This document shows, in pieces, positions 16,776 to 25,417 of a stretch of 64,000 bases of DNA (its first letter is position 1; every line of letters begins with the position of its first letter). Source of the stretch: Promethearchaeota archaeon (lineage in GTDB: Archaea; Asgardarchaeota; Lokiarchaeia; Sigynarchaeales; SOKP01). Below the pieces are notes generated by a model, which had not been told where the DNA came from, made no database searches, and was given only the letters and a program-made list of their open reading frames with translations. The position numbers and the translations under genes are program-made. The stretch covers positions 1 to 64,000 of the forward strand of contig JAHLWT010000052.1 of the NCBI GenBank assembly GCA_019057775.1. The letters are read 5' to 3'.

Positions 16776-16877
16776 GCGCTCTTAGTACAGTGGTTAGTAT
16801 GCCAGGTTGCCAACCTGGCGACCCGGGTTCAATTCTTGGAATCAATTTGATTCCTCGGGAAAATCCCGGAGGGCGCA
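16776..16877 (+). tRNA. tRNA-Gly (GCC), apparently with a 30-base intron in the T arm
   Basis: Acceptor stem GCGCTCT pairs with AGGGCGC (one G-U) followed by discriminator A at 16877; no CCA is encoded. The anticodon arm CCAGG-TTGCCAA-CCTGG gives anticodon GCC, Gly. The D arm GTACAGTGGTTAGTAT is normal. After the 5' half of the T arm, CCGGGTTCAATT, the expected 3' strand CCCGG appears only 30 bases later, so the gene is 102 bases but reads as a standard 72-base tRNA when 16835-16864 is removed. A related 3' half at 17032-17062 lacks the insert at exactly this point, which supports its being an insertion. Confidence 0.85.
16835..16864 (+). other. Putative noncanonical tRNA intron in the T loop/stem
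   Basis: A 30-base insert (CTTGGAATCAATTTGATTCC then TCGGGAAAAT) between TTCAATT and CCCGG. It contains a perfect 7-bp hairpin, GGAATCA/TGATTCC with loop ATT. The insert's TTGG can pair with CCGG of the downstream exon, giving a short helix next to both junctions, but the sequence does not form a textbook bulge-helix-bulge. The junction could be placed one base later (C shared). Confidence 0.6.
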
Positions 16878-17031
16878 TTTAAAAATTTTTATCTTAAATT
16901 AAGGAGTCCAATATGACTATAAACATATCAGATGGTATTGAAAGTGGTAATTTAACGATCAGAATTTTGACAATTTAATAAATTATTAAGGTTGCCCCCC
17001 TTAATTGAAACTCAACCTTTCCATTGTTGAG

Positions 17032-17062
17032 GGCGACCCGGGGTCAATTCCCAGAGGGTGCA
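17032..17062 (+). pseudogene. tRNA-Gly 3'-half relic
   Basis: GGCGACCCGGGGTCAATTCC and the following bases to GGGTGCA match the intron-less 3' half of the tRNA-Gly at 28 of 31 positions. No matching acceptor strand, D arm or anticodon arm can be built upstream; GGTTGCC and AACCTT occur nearby at 16990-17019, split by extra bases, hinting at a degenerated anticodon arm. A T-rich tract follows. I read it as a decayed partial tRNA copy rather than a working tRNA. Confidence 0.55.
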
Positions 17063-17162
17063 TATCTTTCTTTTTTTAAACTAAAGTATATCGTGAGACA
17101 ATAAATCACTTTATAAATCATAAAATTCAAGTAGAATCAAAAGTTTTACAAAATTGATTGAG

Positions 17163-17309
17163 ATGGAAGAGATAAAACAGCTCTATGAGAGATTAAAGTT
17201 CGCTTCTGATATTGAGCGAGAAGAACTCTGGAAAATTATAATTGAAAAAAATCGAGTTCTATTTGATAAAAAAAGGGAAGAATTAAATAAATACCTAAAA
17301 AGAGCATAA
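17163..17309 (+). CDS. Small hypothetical protein (48 aa)
   Basis: ATG to TAA frame of 48 codons giving a highly charged, single-helix peptide (KQLYERLKFASDIEREELWK, then KKREELNKYLKRA). Heptad-like Leu spacing suggests a coiled coil. The regular amphipathic pattern and lack of rare codons make it likely to be real although it is short. No recognised family. Confidence 0.45.
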   Translation: MEEIKQLYERLKFASDIEREELWKIIIEKNRVLFDKKREELNKYLKRA

Positions 17310-17395
17310 TTTAATCTTCATATTCTTATTAACAGTCTTTTAACAAGAGAATTTATAGAACTATAAAAATTATCAATATTATTCATCTTCGTATA

Positions 17396-17653
17396 TTATT
17401 TCCCACTTTGGGTATCAAAACACCATTTATTTTTGCAATCTTTAGAACAAAAAATATGTATTGAGGTAGCTTGGCATATATTTATATGACGTTTTAATCT
17501 TCTTCCGAGTTTCTGTTTTCCACAATATTCACAATTAAAGTAAATTCTGTTTGAAGAAGTTGTATTTGAAGATTTCTTTTTAGTGAAGTTTGTGTTTGTA
17601 ACTTCTCGATTGTATACTAATGGCATTTTTGGATAATTTTTATGAAATTGCAT
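17396..17653 (-). CDS. Small zinc-finger protein (85 aa)
   Basis: The 85-aa product carries two metal-binding clusters: CEYCG ... RLKRHINIC (a C2HC-type finger, about residues 41-59) and IFCSKDCKNKWC (about 69-79), similar to TRASH/FCS-type knuckles. A basic, Ser/Thr/Asn-rich N-terminus precedes them. Likely a nucleic-acid or protein-binding zinc protein; no named family can be assigned. Confidence 0.55.
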   Translation of the reverse strand: MQFHKNYPKMPLVYNREVTNTNFTKKKSSNTTSSNRIYFNCEYCGKQKLGRRLKRHINICQATSIHIFCSKDCKNKWCFDTQSGK

Positions 17654-17916
17654 TTGATATATATTAGTCTGATTTTGAATACAAGAGATATTAAGGAAGT
17701 TCTCTTTAAATATATTTGTTTATCAGAAAAGATTTCTTCTCCCCCATATCTCATAAAAGACCTCATGTAAATACCATTTTCGCTTATTATTTATATATTC
17801 TAACTTCATTAAATTTCAAGTTTTCTATTTTTTTTTATTAGTATCGGAAATATTTCTAAATATTTTTCTATATAGATGGATTTATTATTTAGAACAATAA
17901 AAAGATGTGATTTAAA

Positions 17917-18363
17917 ATAAAGGCTCTAATTGTATATGACACAAAACATGGCAATACTAAGAAAGTGGGTGAGATGATTGCTGATGGAATTAAAACTGGT
18001 GAAGGTAATGAGGTTACAGTCGAAAATGTAAAGGACATCGACCTAAATCGAGAATACATTTATGATATAATTATAATCGGGACTCCAAATCATATAGGAA
18101 GGCATACTAAACCTGTTAAAAAGTTTATTAATGGACTTACAACTGCAGCATTGAAAGGAAAATCTTATGCAGTGTTCGACACGTACATGTCAAAAGATTA
18201 TGAAAAAGCAGTTAAGAAAATGGAAAAACAAATCAGTGAAGTTATGCCTGATTTAACTAAAGCTAGTCCTGGATTATCTATTAAAGTAGGAGGTATGAAA
18301 GGCCCAATCATTGATGAAGATCTCCCAAAATGTATTGAATTTGGACAGAAATTAGCGAGCTAA
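17917..18363 (+). CDS. Flavodoxin-like FMN protein with apparent ATA start
   Basis: Short-chain electron-transfer flavoprotein. The N-terminal FMN phosphate loop KALIVYDTKHGNTKKVGEMI is complete only if translation begins at ATA 17917; the frame upstream ends at a TGA (17908-17910) and there is no ATG/GTG/TTG until GTG 17965, which would delete the first beta strand and the T-x-x-GNT FMN loop. With ATA the protein is 148 aa, normal for flavodoxins. Second strand IIIGTPNHIGRHTKPVKKF and the AVFDTYMSK region are typical. A single G-to-A change from ATG is the simplest explanation; use of ATA as initiator is possible. Confidence 0.8.
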   Translation: MKALIVYDTKHGNTKKVGEMIADGIKTGEGNEVTVENVKDIDLNREYIYDIIIIGTPNHIGRHTKPVKKFINGLTTAALKGKSYAVFDTYMSKDYEKAVKKMEKQISEVMPDLTKASPGLSIKVGGMKGPIIDEDLPKCIEFGQKLAS

Positions 18364-18452
18364 AACTTTAACTTTTTCTCTTTTATATTTATGTAAAATT
18401 GGCATAAAGGACCGATGAAATAAGATGTTTTCACAAAAGACATATAATTTCT

Positions 18453-19289
18453 TTAGAGAGATCCAAGGAGATTTGTGGTGCCATCGATTTTAGGAATATT
18501 CGCTTCAAAATAATATTTCACAATTCCCATCAAAAAATTAAGGTACACCATAGTAATTTTTTCATTACACTCTTTTGTTAGATGGTTAAGGATTTTCTTT
18601 GAAGTTAAAACAGTTCCCTTAGAATCTTTCACATAGGACGTAATGATTTTTGAAAATTCAAATGCTTTATTAATTTCATTTCTTAGGATGATTAATGCTG
18701 CTTTTACATCATTTTCAGCTAAGAATTTATCAACCATATTTTTCTCTATTTCCAATTTTTTTGGATTGATTAACCCTTTTTTATCACGAACAATATCTCT
18801 ACCCATAAATATAAGGTGCTCTTTATATCGTTTTTTGTTTTTATTATACTCTTCATTTGTAATAGCAGTTATATCCACTTCGAATGAGTTCTGTATGACA
18901 TAATTAAAGAAATTTGTAATATGATCGTACAGGAATTCCTGATCAGAAATAATTAGCACTTTTTTTTTATAAAAGATTGATTTGAGAAGATAAGCTATTA
19001 ACAGTTTAGGCATATTCAGTTTTATTAGATCTAACTTAAACGTGTCTGCTCCATTCTTATCTGCTTGAGTAATTAATTCATCTGGAACTTCAATTTTAAA
19101 ATCAGCAACAAAACAGTCTCTAACTATTAAATTTTTATCGAGATACACTATAAATGAATGCTCACAGATCATTCCACTTGTAATATTAATAGTTAGAAGT
19201 CCTTTTTTACTATTTTTAGTAACATCATCAGGAATTTCAATGTTTTTCCACTCCGAACATACTGGACACCTGACGTCAATCTTTGCCAT
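18453..19289 (-). CDS. Hypothetical protein with N-terminal zinc ribbon (278 aa)
   Basis: Starts MAKIDVRCPVCSEWKNIEIP, a CxxC zinc knuckle, followed by a second metal pair around MICEHSFIVYLD (C38, H40) and the beta-rich segment LIVRDCFVADFKIEVP. The remaining about 190 residues are mainly helical with hydrophobic stretches (LLIAYLLKSIFYKKKVLIIS) that look like a soluble alpha/beta domain rather than membrane spans. I do not recognise a named family. It is alone between two intergenic regions, convergent with the flavodoxin gene. Confidence 0.6.
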   Translation of the reverse strand: MAKIDVRCPVCSEWKNIEIPDDVTKNSKKGLLTINITSGMICEHSFIVYLDKNLIVRDCFVADFKIEVPDELITQADKNGADTFKLDLIKLNMPKLLIAYLLKSIFYKKKVLIISDQEFLYDHITNFFNYVIQNSFEVDITAITNEEYNKNKKRYKEHLIFMGRDIVRDKKGLINPKKLEIEKNMVDKFLAENDVKAALIILRNEINKAFEFSKIITSYVKDSKGTVLTSKKILNHLTKECNEKITMVYLNFLMGIVKYYFEANIPKIDGTTNLLGSL

Positions 19290-19436
19290 GATTATTACAA
19301 AAGAATATTTTAACTTTTAATCTTTGAAGAAATAAACGTGTTATTTTATATTTCTTATTTTTATTTTAATTATTACATTATCCAAATATAAGTACACATA
19401 CAAATAATTTAAAATATCTTAAATTGGAAGAGATTA

Positions 19437-19916
19437 TTAAAATCTCGTAATTCGACCATAATTTCTTTCTATTAAATTAGCGACAAGCAAACAAACAATA
19501 GCACTTATGTTTTCTGCTAGTAAAAAAGAAAGTGTGCTATTTAAAAACAAATAACATATGAAGAAACTGCTAAAGAAAAACACGTTAAATAATATGAATA
19601 TTATTAGCATTGGTTTTGTTATCGGAAATTTTAAAAATTTCGCTACTGTTGAATTTTTTCTTCCTGATTTTTTAAATTGGCTTCTTAATTTTTCCCTTCT
19701 CTCAACCTGAGCATAACTTTCAAAAATTATCGTGGTAGCAAAAAATAAAGCAGCCCAAATCCCAATTGGTAAGAGAATTACCACAAAATAATTACCTATC
19801 CCTAAGAAATATTGACCTACAAAAATAAAGAATAACTGAAACATTCCACACATACCTAGAAGTAATAACCCTATTCCAAAGTATTCTTTCGATTTCCAAC
19901 GAATTCTGATTGGCAT
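19437..19916 (-). CDS. Four-TM membrane protein (159 aa), hypothetical
   Basis: Four hydrophobic helices in two hairpins: FGIGLLLLGMCGMFQLFFIF, YFVVILLPIGIWAALFFATT, then after a basic cytosolic loop (ERREKLRSQFKKSGRKN) MLIIFILFNVFFFSSFFICY and LSFLLAENISAIVCLLVANL. No family recognised. It lies just downstream of the tRNA-Val gene on the same strand, 25 bases apart. Confidence 0.6.
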   Translation of the reverse strand: MPIRIRWKSKEYFGIGLLLLGMCGMFQLFFIFVGQYFLGIGNYFVVILLPIGIWAALFFATTIIFESYAQVERREKLRSQFKKSGRKNSTVAKFLKFPITKPMLIIFILFNVFFFSSFFICYLFLNSTLSFLLAENISAIVCLLVANLIERNYGRITRF

Positions 19917-19941
19917 CTTTCTTTCCTAATTTATTTTATAG

Positions 19942-20013
19942 TGGGCCCGGCGAGAATTGAACTCGCGACCTTCCGCACGTCAAGCGGACGTCATACCACT
20001 AGACCACGGGCCC
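19942..20013 (-). tRNA. tRNA-Val (GAC)
   Basis: On the minus strand: acceptor GGGCCCG pairs with CGGGCCC, discriminator A, no encoded CCA. D arm TGGTCTAGTGGTATGACG, anticodon arm TCCGC-TTGACGT-GCGGA giving anticodon GAC, T arm CGCGAGTTCAATTCTCGC with slight trimming to the 5-bp stem. Uninterrupted, 72 bases. Confidence 0.95.
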
Positions 20014-20033
20014 TTTTTTCATTGACTTTAGAG

Positions 20034-20044
20034 TTATATAAATT
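20034..20044 (-). promoter_or_regulatory. TATA box of tRNA-Val
   Basis: AATTTATATAA on the minus strand, centred 26 bases upstream of the first tRNA base (20013), exactly the spacing expected of an archaeal TATA element. Confidence 0.55.
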
Positions 20045-20108
20045 AGATCATTAAAAAATAAATATTTTATGAAACCTAAATGAAAGATTGAAAAAAATAT
20101 TAAATAAA

Positions 20109-21329
20109 TTAAAGCTTCTTTTCTCTCAAAGCTCTAATCATTGGTAAATCTTTCCCTGAAATAATTTCTAACATGGCACCCCCTGCAGTAGAAATAAACG
20201 AAACACCATCTGCCATTCCTGACATCTCAGCAGCGGCACCCATTTCTCCACCTCCAATTATGGTAAGAGCTCCATTTTTAGTAGCTTCGACCATTGCAGC
20301 TACCATCTCATTTGTTGCGTCTCGGAAGACTTCCTTTTCAAATATGCCTGGTGGGCCATTTGCTATAATTGTTTTACATTTTTTCATTATTTCTTTGAAT
20401 TTTTCAACAGTTTTAGGGCCAATATCGCCAGTTGTAGTATTATATGATCCAGTTTCGTCAATTGTAATTGTTTTTCTGGCGCCATTCTCCTCAATAATTA
20501 AATCATCGGGAAGGATAATTTTATCTTCATACTTTTTGTACGTATCGATTAACATATCTCTGTTAGCTTCTAAATCTTTAGCGATTATTTTGTGATTGAC
20601 TTCCCCCATATTCTTACCTAAGGCTTCAAAGATCAGAATGGCTGTTAATCCGGAACATAAAGCGTAATCTAATTTCTCATTGTCGAAATTATATTTCATA
20701 GCCTTGAATTTATCAATTGCTTTTGCCCCTCCAATGAGCATAGCCATAGGTTTATCTGGGGCTTCCATAATCTTCTTCAAATTATTTAACTCCTTGTCAG
20801 TTATAGGTCCTGCTATCATTTTTGGCCAACCTACTATTGATGCATGTGCTCTATGAGCCGCTCCAAACGCATCTACAATGGCATAATCTACTAACGGAAA
20901 TAGAGTTTTTATCATATCAAGATTTTCTGCTTCTGAAAAATCATCGTAACCTTTCATTTCTGCTTCATATTTACGAATATTATTTAATACTAAGACTTCT
21001 CCTGGTTTTAGTTCCTTAATTGCATTGACGGCATCGTCGCCAAAAATGTCTTTTACAAACTTAACTGGACGACCAAGTAGTCTTTCAATTTCTCTTGCAT
21101 GAATATCTAGATCTGTGAAATCATCTTTACCTGGTCGAGACTGGTGGGCAATTATGATCACGGCGCTTTCCTTATAGATATCTTTTAAGAATGGCACTAA
21201 AACTCCAATTCGAGGTGATTTTGTAATTTCCATCTTCGCAACATCAATATTAGAATTGATATCTACACGTATTAGTACTTTTTTTCCCTTCAAATCAACA
21301 TCTTTGTAAGATGTATAATCGATCTTCAT
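20109..21329 (-). CDS. pgk: Phosphoglycerate kinase
   Basis: Interconverts 1,3-bisphosphoglycerate plus ADP and 3-phosphoglycerate plus ATP in glycolysis/gluconeogenesis. The 406-aa archaeal-type protein has the N-terminal substrate domain with KKVLIRVDIN (RVDxN), AHQSRPG, NNIRKYEAE and DAFGAAHRAHAS, and the nucleotide domain with AMLIGGAKAIDKF, the ANGPPGIFE hinge motif and the GGGEMGAAAE loop. All key blocks are intact. Stands alone between the tRNA-Val and the divergent larB gene. Confidence 0.95.
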   Translation of the reverse strand: MKIDYTSYKDVDLKGKKVLIRVDINSNIDVAKMEITKSPRIGVLVPFLKDIYKESAVIIIAHQSRPGKDDFTDLDIHAREIERLLGRPVKFVKDIFGDDAVNAIKELKPGEVLVLNNIRKYEAEMKGYDDFSEAENLDMIKTLFPLVDYAIVDAFGAAHRAHASIVGWPKMIAGPITDKELNNLKKIMEAPDKPMAMLIGGAKAIDKFKAMKYNFDNEKLDYALCSGLTAILIFEALGKNMGEVNHKIIAKDLEANRDMLIDTYKKYEDKIILPDDLIIEENGARKTITIDETGSYNTTTGDIGPKTVEKFKEIMKKCKTIIANGPPGIFEKEVFRDATNEMVAAMVEATKNGALTIIGGGEMGAAAEMSGMADGVSFISTAGGAMLEIISGKDLPMIRALREKKL

Positions 21330-21503
21330 TTATTACTTCACTTTAAATTAGATTTTAATTGATTTAGTTGTAATTTATAATTATTTTGGGTAGTTATTAT
21401 CTTTTTTTATAATTATTATTTTTATTAATCATTTAGTAAAATACAAAATCTATGATAAGTTAGTAACTATAACGTAATCTTAGGAAAGATAAGGACGCAT
21501 TAT

Positions 21504-22289
21504 ATGAGTGAAATAAGAGAGATTCTCAATAAGTTACTAGATAAAAAAATATCATTAGAAAATGCTGAGAAGCTATTAAAGGCAAATTTGGTTGAAGAAA
21601 TTGGAGATATGGCGAAACTAGATATTTTCCGTAAAACAAGGACGGGTATTCCAGAAGTAATTTATGCTCAAAATAAAGATCCGCGAATATTAATGGATAT
21701 TGTTTCTGGGTTTCTAAATAGTAAAAAATTTGCTATTATTTCTCGTTTTAATGAGGAACAGAAAAACCGTTTAATTAAAACTTTTGATAATAATAAAGCG
21801 TACAAAATTGAAATTAATGATTTAGGGAAAATCATTGTAATTAAAGAACCTTCATACAAGTTTATTAGAAAAGGGGGGATTGTTGGAGTTATTACTGCTG
21901 GAAGCTCTGATATTCCTGTTGCTTCTGAAGCTAAGCTTATAGCAGAATCAATGGGATGTGACGTTATTACAAGCTTTGATGTTGGTATTGCAGGAATACA
22001 TCGGATTTTTACTCCATTAAGTAATATGGTAAAAAGAGGTGTTCATGTGATAATAGTTTGTGCGGGGATGGAAGGAACATTGCCTGGAGTAGTTGCAGCT
22101 CTCGTTGATGTTCCCATCATCGGCGTCCCAATATCAAGTGGATATGGTATGGGTGAGAAAGGAAAAGGTGCTCTTATTACAATGCTACAATCTTGCTCTC
22201 CCGGATTATTAGTCGTAAATATCGACAATGGATTTGGTGCAGGGGCTTCTGCTGCTATCATAGCCAATAAAATTTCTAAAAAATCTTAA
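21504..22289 (+). CDS. larB: Nickel-pincer cofactor biosynthesis protein LarB (P2CMN synthase-like)
   Basis: LarB carboxylates and hydrolyses nicotinic acid adenine dinucleotide to P2CMN, the first step to the nickel-pincer nucleotide of lactate racemase-type enzymes. The 261-aa protein has the family's short helical N-terminus and a C-terminal PurE-like domain: GGIVGVITAGSSDIPVASEA, the FDVGIAGIHRIF loop, VIIVCAGMEGTLPGVVAAL, and the VPISSGYGMGEKGKGAL and DNGFGAGASAA motifs. It is separated from larC by the TPR gene. AGGAC precedes the ATG. Regulated plausibly by the nearby NikR. No larE or larA is in this window. Confidence 0.88.
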   Translation: MSEIREILNKLLDKKISLENAEKLLKANLVEEIGDMAKLDIFRKTRTGIPEVIYAQNKDPRILMDIVSGFLNSKKFAIISRFNEEQKNRLIKTFDNNKAYKIEINDLGKIIVIKEPSYKFIRKGGIVGVITAGSSDIPVASEAKLIAESMGCDVITSFDVGIAGIHRIFTPLSNMVKRGVHVIIVCAGMEGTLPGVVAALVDVPIIGVPISSGYGMGEKGKGALITMLQSCSPGLLVVNIDNGFGAGASAAIIANKISKKS

Positions 22290-22622
22290 TTGATTCTCAA
22301 AGTTGAAAATTATATCTCTCTCCTAGCTTACATTATTTCTAACTATGTTCTAAATTTTAGAATTAGTTAAGCTTATTTTTTGAAGTCCAATTAATTTTAT
22401 GCTTTAGTTAAACAAACTTTTAATTAAATAAAGATTATTTATTGATTTTTTACTATAAGCGAAACGCTAGATTTCTTCACAAATCATCCCTTTTCAATAT
22501 CTCTTGCCTTTTAGTTTCAGAGGGATAAGTATAAATATATAAATTAATAATATAATATTGAACTTATTTTTAAATAAATTAAATTTAAATAAAAAATTCC
22601 AAGAATAGCTAGTTGAGACCCT
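22290..22622. other. 333-base intergenic region
   Basis: No gene seen. It contains a TATA-like TATAAATATAT at 22530-22540, the likely promoter for the TPR gene. Confidence 0.5.
22530..22540 (+). promoter_or_regulatory. TATA-like element of the TPR gene
   Basis: TATAAATATAT preceded by AAG (BRE-like purines), about 90 bases before the ATG at 22623. In such AT-rich DNA the match is weak evidence on its own. Confidence 0.3.
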
Positions 22623-23165
22623 ATGGTCGCATCTATAGATCATATTGAATTTTTTGAGAAATCTAAAAAGTTTTTTGAAGCAGAGGATATTCCAAATTCT
22701 TTAGAAAACTACGAAAAGGCGATGGAACATGTTGATCGATCTCACATAAAAGATAAAAATGAGTACATTCAGTTTCTACTGTCAGTATTAAAACACTGTG
22801 AGGGAAATAAATTGCCGGAACAAGAAGCTACGGTTTTGAGAGCATTAGGAAGAACTTACTCCATTTTTAAGCAACACGCTAAAAGCATGAAATATCATTA
22901 TAAATCATTAAAGATTCAAAAAAAACTAGGAAGGAAAAAAGAGACAGCAGAAGGTTTAGTTTTCCTTGCAGAAGACCTTGAAGTATCAGGAAACCTTGAT
23001 AAAATCATCGCAACATTCCAAGAAGCATCAGATATTTTTCAAGAGTTGGGGAAACTAAAAAAAGTTGAAGAAATCAAGAAAGAAATTTCGCGATTACAAA
23101 AGTTTTCTAAAGAAATGGTTGAAGACGAATATATTATGAATAAATTTAACGTTGATAATTACTAG
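22623..23165 (+). CDS. TPR-repeat protein (180 aa)
   Basis: Soluble protein made of tetratricopeptide-like helix pairs: FFEKSKKFFEAEDIPNSLEN, ATVLRALGRTYSIFKQHAK, SMKYHYKSLKIQKKLGRKKE, AEGLVFLAEDLEVSGNLDKI and ATFQEASDIFQELGKLKK, each about 34-40 residues with Gly/Ala and Tyr/Phe at TPR spacing. TPRs bind partner proteins. It lies between larB and larC, but its strand and spacing do not tie it to either. Partner unknown. Confidence 0.75.
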   Translation: MVASIDHIEFFEKSKKFFEAEDIPNSLENYEKAMEHVDRSHIKDKNEYIQFLLSVLKHCEGNKLPEQEATVLRALGRTYSIFKQHAKSMKYHYKSLKIQKKLGRKKETAEGLVFLAEDLEVSGNLDKIIATFQEASDIFQELGKLKKVEEIKKEISRLQKFSKEMVEDEYIMNKFNVDNY

Positions 23166-23215
23166 AAGTCTCAATATTGAATTTTATTTTCAAAATTACT
23201 TTTTTTCTTTATTTT

Positions 23216-24508
23216 TCATTTTTCGTAATCAAGAAATATTTTTTTTATCTCTGATTGTACAAGCAGTTGAACTTTTTTAATTGGTAAACCTGATTTCCTA
23301 CTAATCTTTTTTAAGTCTTCATATTCAGGTTTTATATTAATCATATCCTTTCCAACATCAGATTCGGTAAATGATACCTTAAAACGCACTTCATAATTTT
23401 CATCATTTAATTCAATACTTCGAGTTTCAGTCTTCCTTTCTATACACACGCGATTGATAATACTAAATCTAACACCTAAAGTACCCAGTTCATGTAATAT
23501 TGTCTCAATCAATTCAAAAGTCTGCTTAGGATAACAAATAACTTTGATAATATGCCCCGGTCTATTCTTTTTTGTTATTGTTGGTATAATTTGAACATCT
23601 AAGGCATTTTTCTTTTTATATAAAGTTTCAAGTAGGCTTCCAAGAATTTCTCCTGATACATCATCAACGTCTGTTTCTAAGATTGAGATTTGTTCCACAT
23701 ACTTATGTAAATAATGCTCTAAATTTAAAGAACTTAATCCATTACTCTCTCCATAGAAAATCCTTAAGATATTTGAAAAATTTTTAAACTTCTTTTGGCC
23801 TGTGCTATTTATTGATTTTAAAATATTCATCTCTGGTAGATACTGGTGAAATTGAGGATTTAAATTTGCTAATAAAGCAGCCCCCGTAGGAGTGACGAGT
23901 TCTGATTCAATTGGTCCTCCGAATGAGACCAAATTTGATTTCTCTAAGATTTTTACTGTAGCAGGAGCAGGAACAGAAAGTATACCATGACTAGTTTGTA
24001 CTTTACCTCCACCTAAAGGAATTTTGCTACAAAATATTTTAAAATTACCATTAAAATATTCTAAACAATCTAACGATAAGGCCACACCCACGATATCTAT
24101 TAATGTATCAACAGAACTTAGCTCATGAAGATGAATTTTTTCTATTAAATCTCCGTGTACATCTGCCTCAGCTTGAATTAAGGAATCTAAGACGTGTATG
24201 GTGTAATTTTTTCCTCCTTTAGAGAGGTTTGAATCAATTAAAAAGCTTTTTAAAGCATTCTGTAATGTTATTGCAGTTCTGTGATCTTTAGTTTCATAAA
24301 TATTTATTTTTAGTTGGTTCAGTTGTATTCCAGAATGTTCTGTCTTTAATAACTTAAGTTCTAATCTTGAAACACCAGACAAATGATTTTTTAAATTTTC
24401 TAATTTTTTTAAAATTACTTCATTATCTGGAACTAGTCCTAAAAGAGAAGCGAGAAACATATCACCAGAAATTCCAGAATTATTCAAATCTAGATATAAT
24501 ACTCTCAT
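23216..24508 (-). CDS. larC: Nickel insertion protein LarC
   Basis: LarC inserts nickel into the pincer nucleotide made by LarB and LarE. The 430-aa protein starts MRVLYLDLNNSGISGDMFLAS, the family hallmark, and has HLHELSSVDTLIDIVG, PLGGGKVQTSHGILSVPAPA, PTGAALLANL, then the C-terminal half with ILETDVDDVSGEILG and PGHIIKVICY. In many bacteria larC is made from two frames by a programmed shift (LarC1/LarC2); here it is one continuous frame. It is head-to-head with the phosphatase-fold gene (131 bases), which together with NikR suggests a nickel-linked gene group. Confidence 0.9.
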   Translation of the reverse strand: MRVLYLDLNNSGISGDMFLASLLGLVPDNEVILKKLENLKNHLSGVSRLELKLLKTEHSGIQLNQLKINIYETKDHRTAITLQNALKSFLIDSNLSKGGKNYTIHVLDSLIQAEADVHGDLIEKIHLHELSSVDTLIDIVGVALSLDCLEYFNGNFKIFCSKIPLGGGKVQTSHGILSVPAPATVKILEKSNLVSFGGPIESELVTPTGAALLANLNPQFHQYLPEMNILKSINSTGQKKFKNFSNILRIFYGESNGLSSLNLEHYLHKYVEQISILETDVDDVSGEILGSLLETLYKKKNALDVQIIPTITKKNRPGHIIKVICYPKQTFELIETILHELGTLGVRFSIINRVCIERKTETRSIELNDENYEVRFKVSFTESDVGKDMINIKPEYEDLKKISRKSGLPIKKVQLLVQSEIKKIFLDYEK

Positions 24509-24638
24509 CTTAACTATTATCCGGTTTTAGTTTGATACTTATAAAAAAATAATATTAATAGTAATCATTATTATATTAAACTTATAATAATAAGAATTAT
24601 CAAAATTTAATTAAACATTCCAAGTTTAATGTAGTATT

Positions 24639-25373
24639 ATGTCAGAACTCCAGACAATAAAATGTTATCTAACTCAGTTGCCTGCAACAATTTTAAAACT
24701 ATTAAATATTGATCCGCCTCTTGGTAAAATACCTGAACCAATTCAACAAGTTTTAGATTTTTATCAAGGTATTGAACGAATTAGTATTAATCTAATCGAC
24801 AATTTTGGACTTTTTGAAATTACATACCTTAAACCTCAATTCATGATTAGAGAAGCACAATTAATGCTACTCCTCTCTACAACCAATCCATATACGTTAG
24901 GAGTTTTACACCAATTGATTTATGGGGGATTTGAGATTGAACCTAATGGGTTTCATCTTTTAAAGGCTATAAATGCTGCTGGTAAAAATACCGCATTTGT
25001 CGGAAGAAAGAAAGATTTAGAAAGATATGATGGAGGTACAAAATCCATTCATAAAGATAGTGATATGTCAACTTGGGTTCAAAGTGCTCAAGTAATTAAT
25101 ACAAATCATCTTTCTTGGATGCATTATTTAGATTTTGAAAATTTACATAAACAACAACAGCAATTAAAACGAAGGACTCCAGAAGATTTGATAGAAAAAT
25201 TAATTAATCGTACTGACAAGTGGATACTCGGTAATTATAGACAGTTAAGAAAAAATTCTCTCATGATTATAATCGGTGACCACGGGAGAAGCAAACTGAA
25301 CATGGAATATAGTGGGAAGATCGCGCAGTGGCGCGAAGCAAGTGTCCCAATAGCAATTTTTATAAAAAAATAA
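24639..25373 (+). CDS. Alkaline phosphatase-superfamily protein (putative hydrolase)
   Basis: A 244-aa soluble protein with features of the alkaline phosphatase/phosphodiesterase fold: an N-terminal strand with SINLIDNFGLFE, where Asp would bind metal, a mid-protein INTNHLSWMHYLDF segment with possible metal His, and the C-terminal MIIIGDHGRSK (GDHG metal motif) with WREASVPIAIFI. It is short for the superfamily, and the usual nucleophile Ser/Thr cannot be placed with certainty. It lies between larC (divergent) and nikR (45 bases downstream, same strand), so it may be nickel-regulated or take part in nucleotide cofactor handling. Function inferred only by fold. Confidence 0.6.
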   Translation: MSELQTIKCYLTQLPATILKLLNIDPPLGKIPEPIQQVLDFYQGIERISINLIDNFGLFEITYLKPQFMIREAQLMLLLSTTNPYTLGVLHQLIYGGFEIEPNGFHLLKAINAAGKNTAFVGRKKDLERYDGGTKSIHKDSDMSTWVQSAQVINTNHLSWMHYLDFENLHKQQQQLKRRTPEDLIEKLINRTDKWILGNYRQLRKNSLMIIIGDHGRSKLNMEYSGKIAQWREASVPIAIFIKK

Positions 25374-25417
25374 TTCTCATTGTCATAAGTTAAATTCTAC
25401 TTACTTAGTTGTTTAAA

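Noticed and set aside
16985..17062. A complete second tRNA
   Set aside because: No 5' acceptor strand or D arm pairs properly, the best anticodon loop lacks U33, and the T stem has a mismatch.
20173..20595. 140-aa plus-strand frame antisense to pgk
   Set aside because: Shadow of a strongly conserved gene.
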